From Pedosphaera sp. (GTDB taxonomy: Bacteria; Verrucomicrobiota; Verrucomicrobiia; Limisphaerales; UBA9464), in assembly GCA_009695405.1 (NCBI GenBank), contig SIAZ01000083.1, positions 1 to 13,518 of the forward strand: DNA of 13,518 nt, written 5' to 3'. Both the position numbers and the translations under genes were made by a program. The notes under the pieces are model-generated. The model was given only the letters and a program-made list of their open reading frames with translations, did not search any database and had not been told where the DNA came from. Positions within the stretch are counted from its first letter, which is position 1; the number at the start of each line of letters is the position of its first letter. This document shows, piece after piece, positions 6,523 to 13,518 of this stretch.

Positions 6523-6716
6523 GACGGAGAGACGGAGTGCGTTGCAGTCGGTGTAAGGTTAGTGGCTTGAGGTTCTTTGCCGCAAGATGAAGTCTGAGAA
6601 AGAGTGAACAAACGACACCTATTTCGGGCGAGAAACTTTAAATCGAATGACGGTATCGACGGTAGATGTGACTAAAATCCTAGCTCCCTTTTTTCAATCG
6701 CTGCTAGTGTTTTCCG
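6523..6716. promoter_or_regulatory. Divergent intergenic region (exosortase operon / beta-helix gene)
   Basis: This 194-bp gap separates two outward-reading transcription units, so it must hold promoters for both if each is expressed. I found no convincing sigma70 -35/-10 pair. A sigma54-like TGGC...TTTGC near 6562-6579 has the wrong spacing. A T-rich tract (6689-6695) lies just before the beta-helix gene. Confidence 0.35.
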
Positions 6717-8597
6717 GTGACCGTATCTTTTCTGGTTCGATTTATTATTGGGCTCTTGCTGATTTCAGTCTATGGGCTGGTCAGGGCTGAGGAGGAGGTG
6801 TTCCCCAAAGATTCGGGAGTGATTGACGTGACAAAGTCTCCGTATTTGGCGAAGGGAAACGGCAAATCGGATGACACAGCAGCCCTTCAGCAGGCGTTGC
6901 TTGAACACGGAAATTCCAACACGATTATATTTCTTCCCAACGGAATCTACCTAATTTCTGCCCCTCTACTTTGGCCGAGTAGCGCAGAGCAGCAATTCCG
7001 CCAGCGGAACACTATTTTGCAGGGCCAAAGTCGGGAGGGTACCCAGATTAGATTGGCGGATTATTCACCTAATTATTCAGGATCAAGCAAGCCGCGTCGG
7101 ATGATTTGGACTGGGGATTCTGAGGGGATTCGATCACGTAACGCGATCAGAGATCTCACCGTCCACACTGGGGTTGGAAATCCGAGAAGCATTGGAGTTT
7201 GTTTTCATTCGAATTCTCAGGGAGGGATGAGGGACGTTGATATTATAGCCGACGACGATGGGGTTGGTGCCATTGGTTTAGATCTAGCGTTTACCTAGCA
7301 CAATGGGCCCGCTTTCTTCTCTGGAATTCGGATATCAGGATTCGACTTTGGCATCAAATCCTCTGGGACTCGCTATGCTCAAACTTTTGAAAATATCCAA
7401 CTGAACAATCAACGCCTAGTTGGCTTTCGTAACGGAGGTCAGGTCATCCATTTGCGGCATCTCTCGGGTACAAATTCTGTGCCAGCAATCGAGAATTACC
7501 AAGAGTCCAGCTATACTACATTGATCGATTCGACTTTGACAGGGCGCCCCACCAAGCGACGTCAGGAGCCTGCGGTACAGAATAGAGGGGGACTTTTTGT
7601 GCGAGCCGTCACTTTTCCAGGGTACACAAACGGGGTGGAGAACCGGGCTGGAAATAGGCTGCCGCCTAAGAGTCGAGACATCGTCGAATTCGTCTCACAT
7701 AACCCCTTCGCTTTGTTTCCGTCGGTGACCAATTCCTTGAAATTACCGATCTTAGAGACACCCGTTGTTCCATGGGATCCGCCGGTGGCTTGGTCAGGCC
7801 CCCATTTGTTTGGAGGTAAGCCGGGGTTAGACTGTTCGGAGGCCGTGCAGCGCGCGGCTAATTCTGGCGCGCAAACGCTCTATTTTCCCAATGGGACTTG
7901 GACGATTGAGCGGACGATCACTTTACGGGGAAACATCCGTAGAGTGATTGGATGCGAAGCACGATTAGTTTTGAACCAAAGCGTTGGGACACCGGCATTC
8001 CGCATAGACGACGGGAAAGCAGAGACTGTTCTATTTGAGCGATTGGATATTGGTGGCAAAAAAGGAGCCGCCTTATTTGAAATGATCAGCAAGCGGACCT
8101 TGGTCATTCGAGACTGTGCTGGGGTCCAGGGAGGATCACAACCCAGAAGCGGCGATTTGTTTTTGGAGAATGTCAACTCCCTAGGACCTTGGGTCTTTGA
8201 GCGTCAACGCGTCTTTGCTCGCCAACTGCACATCGACTTTGAAGGGACGAAAATTCTCAATACTAATGCGACAGTGTGGGTTATGGGCTTGACCACAGAA
8301 AAGGGAGGATCAGTGATACGGACAGTCGGTGGAGGGCGTACTGAAGTTTTTTGGGGTGTTTGCCTGTCAACAGGCGGTTGGAAACGGGATCCGATGTTTT
8401 TTGTGGCTGATTCGGAGGCGACCTTTCATCTGGCCAAAGATTCCTTGAATGGGCAGCCATTTCAAACCATCGTGACCGAGGTTCGCGGTGGGAAGACCTT
8501 GCAACTTTACAGCATCCCAGTCAAAGGCACCTTACCTCTTCCCGAGCGGTTGAGTGGAGTCTTGATCCCTTTCTTCACAGCTCGCCGACAGCCTTGA
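6717..8597 (+). pseudogene. Secreted pectate-lyase-like beta-helix protein, interrupted by an amber codon
   Basis: One frame runs from GTG 6717 to TGA 8595-8597 (626 codons before the final stop) with a single in-frame TAG at 7296-7298. The sense sequence continues without shift: LDLAFT, TAG, then HNGPAFFSGIRISGFDFGIK, exactly as expected for this family, so one base change explains the break. Residues 1-24 are a signal peptide (cut near LVRA/EEE). The first domain starts with VFPKDSGVIDVTKS and a GNGKSDDTAALQQAL motif (about 50-64), typical of Pectate_lyase_3/GH55-type right-handed beta-helices. A second such start occurs at about 365-395 (FGGKPGLDCSEAVQRA, then TLYFPNG). Such proteins cleave or bind extracellular polysaccharides; the substrate is unknown. 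The only later start in frame is a TTG at 7452, without a signal peptide. No PEP-CTERM tail is present. Confidence 0.78.
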
Positions 8598-9420
8598 GCC
8601 ATTGAAGTGCTGCGGAGCGCACACTTTCTCCGGTGCGCGCTAGAGGTATAGCAAACTTCGGTGTGAACCACGGAAAAGCCCCAGTCAAATCGTGAGTCAC
8701 CAAGATTTGAGCGTCACACGCTGAGCCGCTTCCAATTCCAAGGGTGAGCATTTGGCGACAATGAGCGGTCAGTTCGGCGGCCACTGGAGGTGTCACCAAC
8801 TCAAGCACACAAGCAAAAGCCCCAGCGGACTCGAGCACGCGCGCGTCGATCAAAAGCTGTTGATGCCCCGCGTCGTCGCGTCCCTTGATTCGGTAACGGC
8901 CCCCTTCCTCAAGGATGTGCTGAGGCAGCATACCGAGATGCCCCATGAACGGAATTCCCGCGCCGATAATGGCTTGAATTTGTGGAAGAATTTCGGTCCC
9001 ACCTTCGGCTTTAACGTACTCGGCTCCGGCATTGACCAGGCACTGAGCTGTGGCGAGAGCCGCTGAGGGCGTTTTATAAGTGCCATAGGGCATATCGGCC
9101 CCCACCAAGGCCCGAGGGCGAGCTCGCACAACCGCACGCAGATGATGCAAAATATCATCGAGTGTCACGTGGGTGGTATCTGGATGACCAAGGACAACCA
9201 TCCCGAGGGAGTCGCCGACGAGGAGAACTGGGACGCCGGCTTCATCCAACAATCGAGCGCTGGGATAATCATAAGCGGTGAGTGCTCCGAAGCGGCGGCG
9301 CCCTTTCCAAGAGAGCACCGTATCGATGGTAACTTTGTTGTCCACACGTTGATTCTGGCTAGAGAGATCGGTTGATGAACAGAAAACAGTCTCAGTGACC
9401 GAAGGGGGGAGTGGAGTCAT
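8575..9420 (-). CDS. panB: 3-methyl-2-oxobutanoate hydroxymethyltransferase
   Basis: PanB transfers a hydroxymethyl group from 5,10-methylene-tetrahydrofolate to 2-oxoisovalerate, giving ketopantoate, the first committed step towards pantothenate and CoA; it is a cytoplasmic Mg-dependent TIM barrel. The 281-residue product has ALTAYDYPSA (46-55), the metal ligands Asp70 (VGDSLGM), Asp109 (GADMPYGTY) and Glu139 (KAEGG), and the catalytic Glu207 in VLELVTPP, where most family members have LE-x-(V/I)-P. GIGSGSACDAQILVTHDLTG (228-247) is the usual substrate-binding stretch. The N-terminus is about 25 residues longer than E. coli PanB. A GTG at 9342 would give the usual length, but the ATG at 9420 overlaps the yggS stop as ATGA and is preferred. 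The 3' end overlaps the convergent beta-helix gene by 23 nt. Confidence 0.93.
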   Translation of the reverse strand: MTPLPPSVTETVFCSSTDLSSQNQRVDNKVTIDTVLSWKGRRRFGALTAYDYPSARLLDEAGVPVLLVGDSLGMVVLGHPDTTHVTLDDILHHLRAVVRARPRALVGADMPYGTYKTPSAALATAQCLVNAGAEYVKAEGGTEILPQIQAIIGAGIPFMGHLGMLPQHILEEGGRYRIKGRDDAGHQQLLIDARVLESAGAFACVLELVTPPVAAELTAHCRQMLTLGIGSGSACDAQILVTHDLTGAFPWFTPKFAIPLARTGESVRSAALQWLKAVGEL

Positions 9421-10118
9421 TCGCTGAGAACTATGGGTGGACGATCCCCGAAAAGAGCTGTTCCAATCCGGACCAGAGTCGAGCCTTCTTCAATAGCAAT
9501 TTCCATATCGCCGCTCATACCCATACTTAGAATGGGCAGAGGTCGATCCAAGCGTTCGGCACACCGATCTCGAAGTTCGCGAAGACGTCTAAAAAATGGG
9601 CGTACTCGTTCTGGATCCGCACAGTAAGGGGCGATGGTCATTAGGCCCTGTATTTCGAGTCGATCTAGGAGTTGGAGTGTGCTGATTTCCGAAAGAAGAC
9701 GTTCTGGATTCCAGCCGAACTTGGATGCTTCGCCAGCGACGTTCACTTCGAGAAGAACCCTCATTCGTCGAGACTGTTTTTCCGCCTGCTTTTGGATTTC
9801 GCTGGCCAGAGTGGCACTATCGATGCCTTGGACGGTGTGAAATAGGGAGACGGCATCACGCGCTTTGTTGGATTGAAGATGCCCAATGAATTGCCACTGA
9901 AGGTGACTGGAGCAGAGGTGAATTTTAGCGCGCGCTTCTTGAATTCGATTTTCGCCAAAAACAGTCAGGCCAAGCGCAGCGGCTTCAGTAATACGTTCTG
10001 GAGGTTGATTTTTACTGACTGCCATAAGAGTGACCGAAGCCGTGACCCGATCGACCCTTGAGCAGGCGGCGGCGATGCGGTCTTGTAGACGCAGTAAGTT
10101 CGAGCCGATTTCAGACAT
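9417..10118 (-). CDS. yggS: YggS-family PLP homeostasis protein
   Basis: The 233-residue product belongs to the YggS/PLPBP (COG0325) family, which binds pyridoxal 5'-phosphate on a single-domain TIM barrel and buffers PLP rather than catalysing a known reaction. The PLP-binding lysine is Lys36 in LMAVSKNQ (31-38). FGENRIQEA, WQFIGHLQSNKA, GLMTIAP, LSMGMSGDMEIAIEEGST and VRIGTALFG are all family signatures. Length is normal. It heads a two-gene operon with panB. The link is sensible because E. coli yggS mutants are reported to have disturbed branched-chain keto-acid and CoA metabolism. The ATG at 10118 has no Shine-Dalgarno sequence. Confidence 0.93.
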   Translation of the reverse strand: MSEIGSNLLRLQDRIAAACSRVDRVTASVTLMAVSKNQPPERITEAAALGLTVFGENRIQEARAKIHLCSSHLQWQFIGHLQSNKARDAVSLFHTVQGIDSATLASEIQKQAEKQSRRMRVLLEVNVAGEASKFGWNPERLLSEISTLQLLDRLEIQGLMTIAPYCADPERVRPFFRRLRELRDRCAERLDRPLPILSMGMSGDMEIAIEEGSTLVRIGTALFGDRPPIVLSE

Positions 10119-10253
10119 TGTTCGAGATTAGAGTGGTTTAGCCTTAAGGGAAACTGGGAAGTGACGCAGGGTTGCCTATGCACCGGAGAAGAAGATGGAC
10201 TTCTCGGCGGTCTGGCTCGCACTGTCCCCTCAGTTTCGGCTAAGCTATCGCCC
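10119..10253. promoter_or_regulatory. Divergent intergenic region (yggS / SDR gene)
   Basis: This 135-bp gap separates outward-reading yggS and the dehydrogenase gene and should contain both promoters; I could not identify them with confidence. An imperfect hairpin, CCGGAGAAG (10183-10191) with CTTCTCGG (10200-10207) and one bulged G, lies about 46 bp before the SDR start and may be part of its leader. Confidence 0.3.
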
Positions 10254-10967
10254 ATGAACAAAAACGCAATTGTGACAGGGGGAGGATCGGGTGTGGGGCG
10301 CGCAACGGCAGTGGCTTTAGCAGCGGCGGGTTGGCAGGTGGCGATTTTGGGGCGCCGCGCCGCGGCCCTAGAAGAAACACGAATCCTAGCCGGCGAGGTT
10401 CAGACGAGAATTCATCCGTGGGTTTGCGATGTCGCCGATGGAAATCAAGTCACCGAAGTGATGGCTCGAATCCGGGAACTCATCGGAGGTGTGGAGGTGC
10501 TGGTGAATGCTGCTGGGACCAATGTGCCCCAACGTTCTCTTGAAGTTCTGTCATTGGACGATTACCGAGCCATGATGGGTGCTAATCTCGATGGAGCTTA
10601 TTATTGCGTCCAAGCTGTTCTTCCAGGGATGCGAGAGCGTGGTTCCGGAACGATCGTTAACATTATTTCGGATGCCGGAAAACAAGCTTCACCCAAGGCT
10701 GGCCCCGGTTATGTGATCTCTAAGTTTGGAATGGCCGGACTTACTCAAGCGATTAATGCCGAGGAACGTCCGAGAGGTATTCGCGCGATTGGGATTTTCC
10801 CGGGTGACATCGACACTCCTATCCTGACCAAACGGCCCATTGTGCCTGATGCCGCGGCTCGAGCGAGGATGATGCAACCGGAAGATATCGCAGCCTGTGT
10901 GATGCTCGCGGTGCAGTTACCTCGTCGGGCGGTGATTGAGGAGTTGGTTATCCGCCCGGGAGGCTGA
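10254..10967 (+). CDS. Short-chain dehydrogenase/reductase (SDR family)
   Basis: The 237-residue product is a classical NAD(P)-dependent oxidoreductase with a Rossmann fold. Visible motifs: the cofactor loop TGGGSGVG (8-15), NAAG (85-88), catalytic Asn111, Ser139 (VNIISD), Tyr153 and Lys157 (YVISK), and the IFPGDIDTP stretch after strand 6 (181-189). Arg34-Arg35 after strand 2 (ILGRR) suggest an NADP(H) preference. The start is ATG 10254: the frame stays open further upstream (from 10161), but those residues lack SDR features, whereas MNKNAIVTGG is a typical N-terminus. The substrate cannot be predicted. The next gene is read in the same direction after about 88 bp, so co-transcription is possible. 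Confidence 0.88.
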   Translation: MNKNAIVTGGGSGVGRATAVALAAAGWQVAILGRRAAALEETRILAGEVQTRIHPWVCDVADGNQVTEVMARIRELIGGVEVLVNAAGTNVPQRSLEVLSLDDYRAMMGANLDGAYYCVQAVLPGMRERGSGTIVNIISDAGKQASPKAGPGYVISKFGMAGLTQAINAEERPRGIRAIGIFPGDIDTPILTKRPIVPDAAARARMMQPEDIAACVMLAVQLPRRAVIEELVIRPGG

Positions 10968-11055
10968 ATTGGGAAAGACGGATGGGGCCCTGTCGCGCTC
11001 TGTTTATTACCGTGATTGCCTTCGGCCGCTGAGTGTCTCAATCATGGGCTTTCAT

Positions 11056-13421
11056 ATGATTCGTTCGCTTTCATCCGCGCGTGTTCTGACCCTCGCAGCA
11101 CTGGCATTTGGGATTCCCGCACTGAGCGCTCAGGTTTTTCAGCGCGAGATCGTCAACCGACTCCTGAGGAATTGTCTCGTCTTCCAGCGGTGATTCCGGC
11201 AACGGCCGCCGCTGACTTAAAAGAGGTGCGAGTTCCCTCTGAATTCGAGGTTACTATTTTCGCGACACCGCCCGCGGTAAATTATCCAGTCTTCGTCGCC
11301 GCATCGACAGATGGAACCTTGTATGTATCGAGTGATGGAAATGGTTCTCTTGATCGGAAGCCTCATTTGGGACGGGTCCTGAGGGTACGCGATACCAATG
11401 GCGATGGCCAAGCGGACGAGGTAAAAGCCTTTGTGGCGGACGTCGATTCACCCCGTGGATTAGTATGGGATCATGATCGGCTTTATTTGCTGCATTCACC
11501 GGATGTGAGCGTGTTTGTTGATGCCGACGGCGACGGGGTAGCTGAAGAGCGACGCACCTTGGTGAAAGGGATTGGGTGGACATTTAAGGAGCGTCCGGCA
11601 GATCACGGCTCGAACGGATTAACACTTGGTATCGACGGTTGGCTTTATGCAGCGATTGGAGATTTTGGATTTATGGAAGCGGTGGGAACTGATGGGCGGA
11701 AGCTACAAATGCGAGGCGGCGGCGTGGTGAGGTTTCGTCCTGATGGCAGTGGATTAGAAACGTGGGCAGAAGGGACCCGTAATATTTTGGAGGTTGCGAT
11801 GAGTCCTATGCTGGATGGTTTCACTCGGGACAACACCAATGACGGCGGTGGGTGGGATATTCGTTTGCATCATTTCAGCGGTTTGACCGATCACGGATAT
11901 CCTCGGTTGTTCAAGAACTTCGGTGACGAAATTATTCAACCTTTGGCCGACTACGGTGGGGGATCTGGTTGTGGTGCCGCTTGGATTGGTGAACCCGGCA
12001 TTCCTGACCGCTGGAATAATGCGCCTCTCACCGCAGACTGGGGCCGCGATTGGATTTATCATCATGGGTTGACTCGCAAGGGAACCACATTTGTCGCATC
12101 TCAAGAGGAATTCATTCGGTTACCGCGGGTGACCGATTTAGATGTCGATGGTAACGGAGCCATTTATGCGGCGAGTTGGATAGGGGCTTCCTTTGCTTGG
12201 GTTGGACCGGAGGTGGGTTTTATTGCCAAGGTCACGCCTAAGGGCCATCGACCGGAGCCTATGCCAGATTTTGGCTCACTTAACGCGGGAGCTCTCGTTA
12301 AACAACTGGAGTCGACAAGTCATCGAAGGCGTCTCGAAGCTCAACGAACTTTGCTGCGTCGAGTCGATTCCGGCGAATTAGACGGTAAAAAAGTGATGGG
12401 ATTATTGCGTAATACTGCGACTGGCAAAATGAGCAGCGGGGCTACGAAAGCAGCGGCTTTAGCTACCTTGGGCCAAATGAACTTGCCGGGGGTTGCTGCA
12501 CGTTTGGCCCGGATGAGTCAGGAGACCGAACTTGCTCCTGCCATCCTGCGTGCTCTGGCCAGTCGCCGAGATACGATGGGGACTGTCTCAATCGATCTTT
12601 TGAAGCGGCACTTGGCATCAACAGATCCAAAAATTCGACTCGAGGCCGTTAATGCAGCGGTCCGGGTGACTGGCCCGACTTCGGCGAGTGCTCTCGTTCG
12701 GTTGCTTGACGATTCCGATTCGCTTGTGGTCCATGCGACGGTTCGTGCCCTCGTTGAGGCTCAGTCAATTTCCCCTTGTTTTACGGTTTTGGATGATCGT
12801 CGATCGTCGTCGGGAGCCCGCATTAACGCCTTAAAGGCTCTGCAACGGTTGCATCAAATGTCTGTGGTAGAGGGGTTGATTCGTCGATTGGAATCGGAGT
12901 CTGAGGTAACCCGGCGCGCCGGCATTCTCACCACCCTTTGTCGGCTTCATTTTCAGGAAGGAGTTTGGAAGGGTGATTCTTGGGGAACACGCCCCGACAC
13001 ACGAGGGCCCTATTATCAACCTGAGACATGGAGCGGAACTGTTGCAATTATGACCGCACTAAGGGGATCGTTGAATTGTGCAGACTCGACCGAAGCTGCA
13101 TTTATTGGACGTGAGATGTCGCGTCATAGGATTCCGGCAGGGGATGCATTGGCTCAACTGATACGGAGAGCCGTCACTGAGGCGAGTTTATTACCGGCGA
13201 TAGCGGCGCAGTTATCGGAAGCTGAGGAGGTGCCGGCAGCGGCGGTGCCCCTTTTGATTCGGACAGCGACTGGAGCGGACACCCTAGATGCGACCCGGGT
13301 CCAGGCGGTGATTGCTTTGATTAAGACGGTAGACGCCTCGGGGTGGCGAGCCGTTTTGGAAGCCTTGCCAAAGGCCGTGCATTCACGAGTTGACGGTAAG
13401 AATCAGTTCCAGAGGAGGTGA
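11056..13421 (+). CDS. Secreted PVC-type membrane-bound-dehydrogenase domain protein with HEAT repeats (frameshifted)
   Basis: Most of the protein (11140-13421) reads in one frame, but the signal peptide, MIRSLSSARVLTLAALAF then GIPALSAQ from ATG 11056 (or ATG 11044), lies in another. The two join at the T5 run 11135-11139: adding one T gives AQVFSARDRQPTPEELSRL. A TTG start at 11016 in the downstream frame gives a non-signal N-terminus and is rejected. The first domain (about 11220-12240) is a beta-propeller of the 'putative membrane-bound dehydrogenase' type (HGSNGLTLGIDGWLYAAIGD, NDGGGWDI, GGGSGCGAAW) with calcium-loop-like DTNGDGQADE and DADGDGVAEE. HEAT-like helical repeats follow (about 12280-13390), including the family-typical WGTRPDTRGPYYQPETW. 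Relatives usually continue into a c-type cytochrome (CxxCH) domain; this frame stops at 13419-13421 without one. Presumably periplasmic and polysaccharide- or sugar-related, but the substrate is unknown. Confidence 0.75.
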
Positions 13422-13518
13422 TCGTCCTTGTTTTTGACCAAGACGCAGAGTTGAAGGAGATGGGTAAGGCCGGTGCGGCTCCAGAACTGACCACAGCCCC
13501 GGAGACGGCGCTGAAACT
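13400..13518 (+). other. Possible continuation of the HEAT protein in another frame
   Basis: After the TGA at 13419 a different frame is open from 13400 to the window edge. It reads ESVPEEVIVLVFDQDAELKE and onwards, a plausible helical protein sequence with coding-like codons. If the preceding gene is frameshifted here, this is its downstream part. A 40-codon open stretch can also arise by chance, and the window ends before a family motif could confirm it. Confidence 0.35.

Noticed and set aside
6562..6579. Sigma54 (-24/-12) promoter before the exosortase or beta-helix gene
   Set aside because: The TGGC and TTTGC elements are about three bases too far apart.
8540..8597. PEP-CTERM-type sorting tail on the beta-helix protein as an exosortase target
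   Set aside because: The C-terminus (LIPFFTARRQP) has no PEP motif, no sufficiently long hydrophobic helix and no typical basic end after such a helix.
10161..10253. Upstream extension of the SDR gene
   Set aside because: The extra 31 residues lack SDR features and ATG 10254 gives the standard family N-terminus.
13413..13430. Ribosome-binding site for a new gene starting TTG at 13428
   Set aside because: That frame ends after eight codons; the SD-like match is more likely coding coincidence or linked to the frame problem.

Overview
The window looks like a chromosomal segment from a member of the Verrucomicrobiota or a close PVC relative. This assignment rests on protein types, not on a marker gene: a PVC-style membrane-bound-dehydrogenase/HEAT-repeat protein, an exosortase paired with EpsI, an MlaEFD (MCE) lipid transporter with unusual motifs, and a large secreted pectate-lyase-like beta-helix protein. 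Base composition is moderate, start codons include GTG and TTG, and Shine-Dalgarno sequences are nearly absent.

Layout. Positions 1-146 hold the right end of an IS66-family insertion sequence, with the transposase C-terminus and a terminal repeat ending in CGCTTAC. It abuts directly on the last 46 codons of a flagellin gene (147-287), so the IS appears to have cut that gene. Two hairpin terminators follow (354-414 and 443-476). A stand-alone cupin/mannose-6-phosphate-isomerase-like gene (617-1882, +) comes next. A five-gene minus-strand block (6522 down to 2018) encodes exosortase, EpsI, MlaE, MlaF and MlaD, with overlaps or gaps of -4, +11, -4 and +2 nt, so it is very probably one operon. 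From a divergent region (6523-6716) a secreted beta-helix protein is read to the right (6717-8597), but its frame is broken by one amber codon. Its tail overlaps the convergent panB by 23 nt. panB and yggS form a two-gene minus-strand operon with an ATGA overlap. A short-chain dehydrogenase (10254-10967, +) is divergent from yggS, and a large secreted dehydrogenase/HEAT protein (11056-13421, +) follows it.

Function. The exosortase/EpsI pair should process envelope-directed proteins carrying a C-terminal sorting signal, and the MlaEFD-type system should move phospholipid between the membranes. Their fusion into one operon is the most interesting context here, because both proteins at the catalytic hearts of these systems depart from their families: the MlaF-like ATPase has substitutions in the Q-loop, signature, Walker B Glu and H-switch, and the exosortase has Glu where a His is expected. 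panB (pantothenate synthesis) and yggS (PLP homeostasis) are housekeeping genes.

Integrity. Three reading-frame lesions are visible: an amber at 7296, a frameshift at a T5 run at 11135-11139, and a probable frameshift or early stop at 13400-13421. They may be real decay or sequencing errors; the sequence alone cannot decide. I saw no tRNA, rRNA or CRISPR array.
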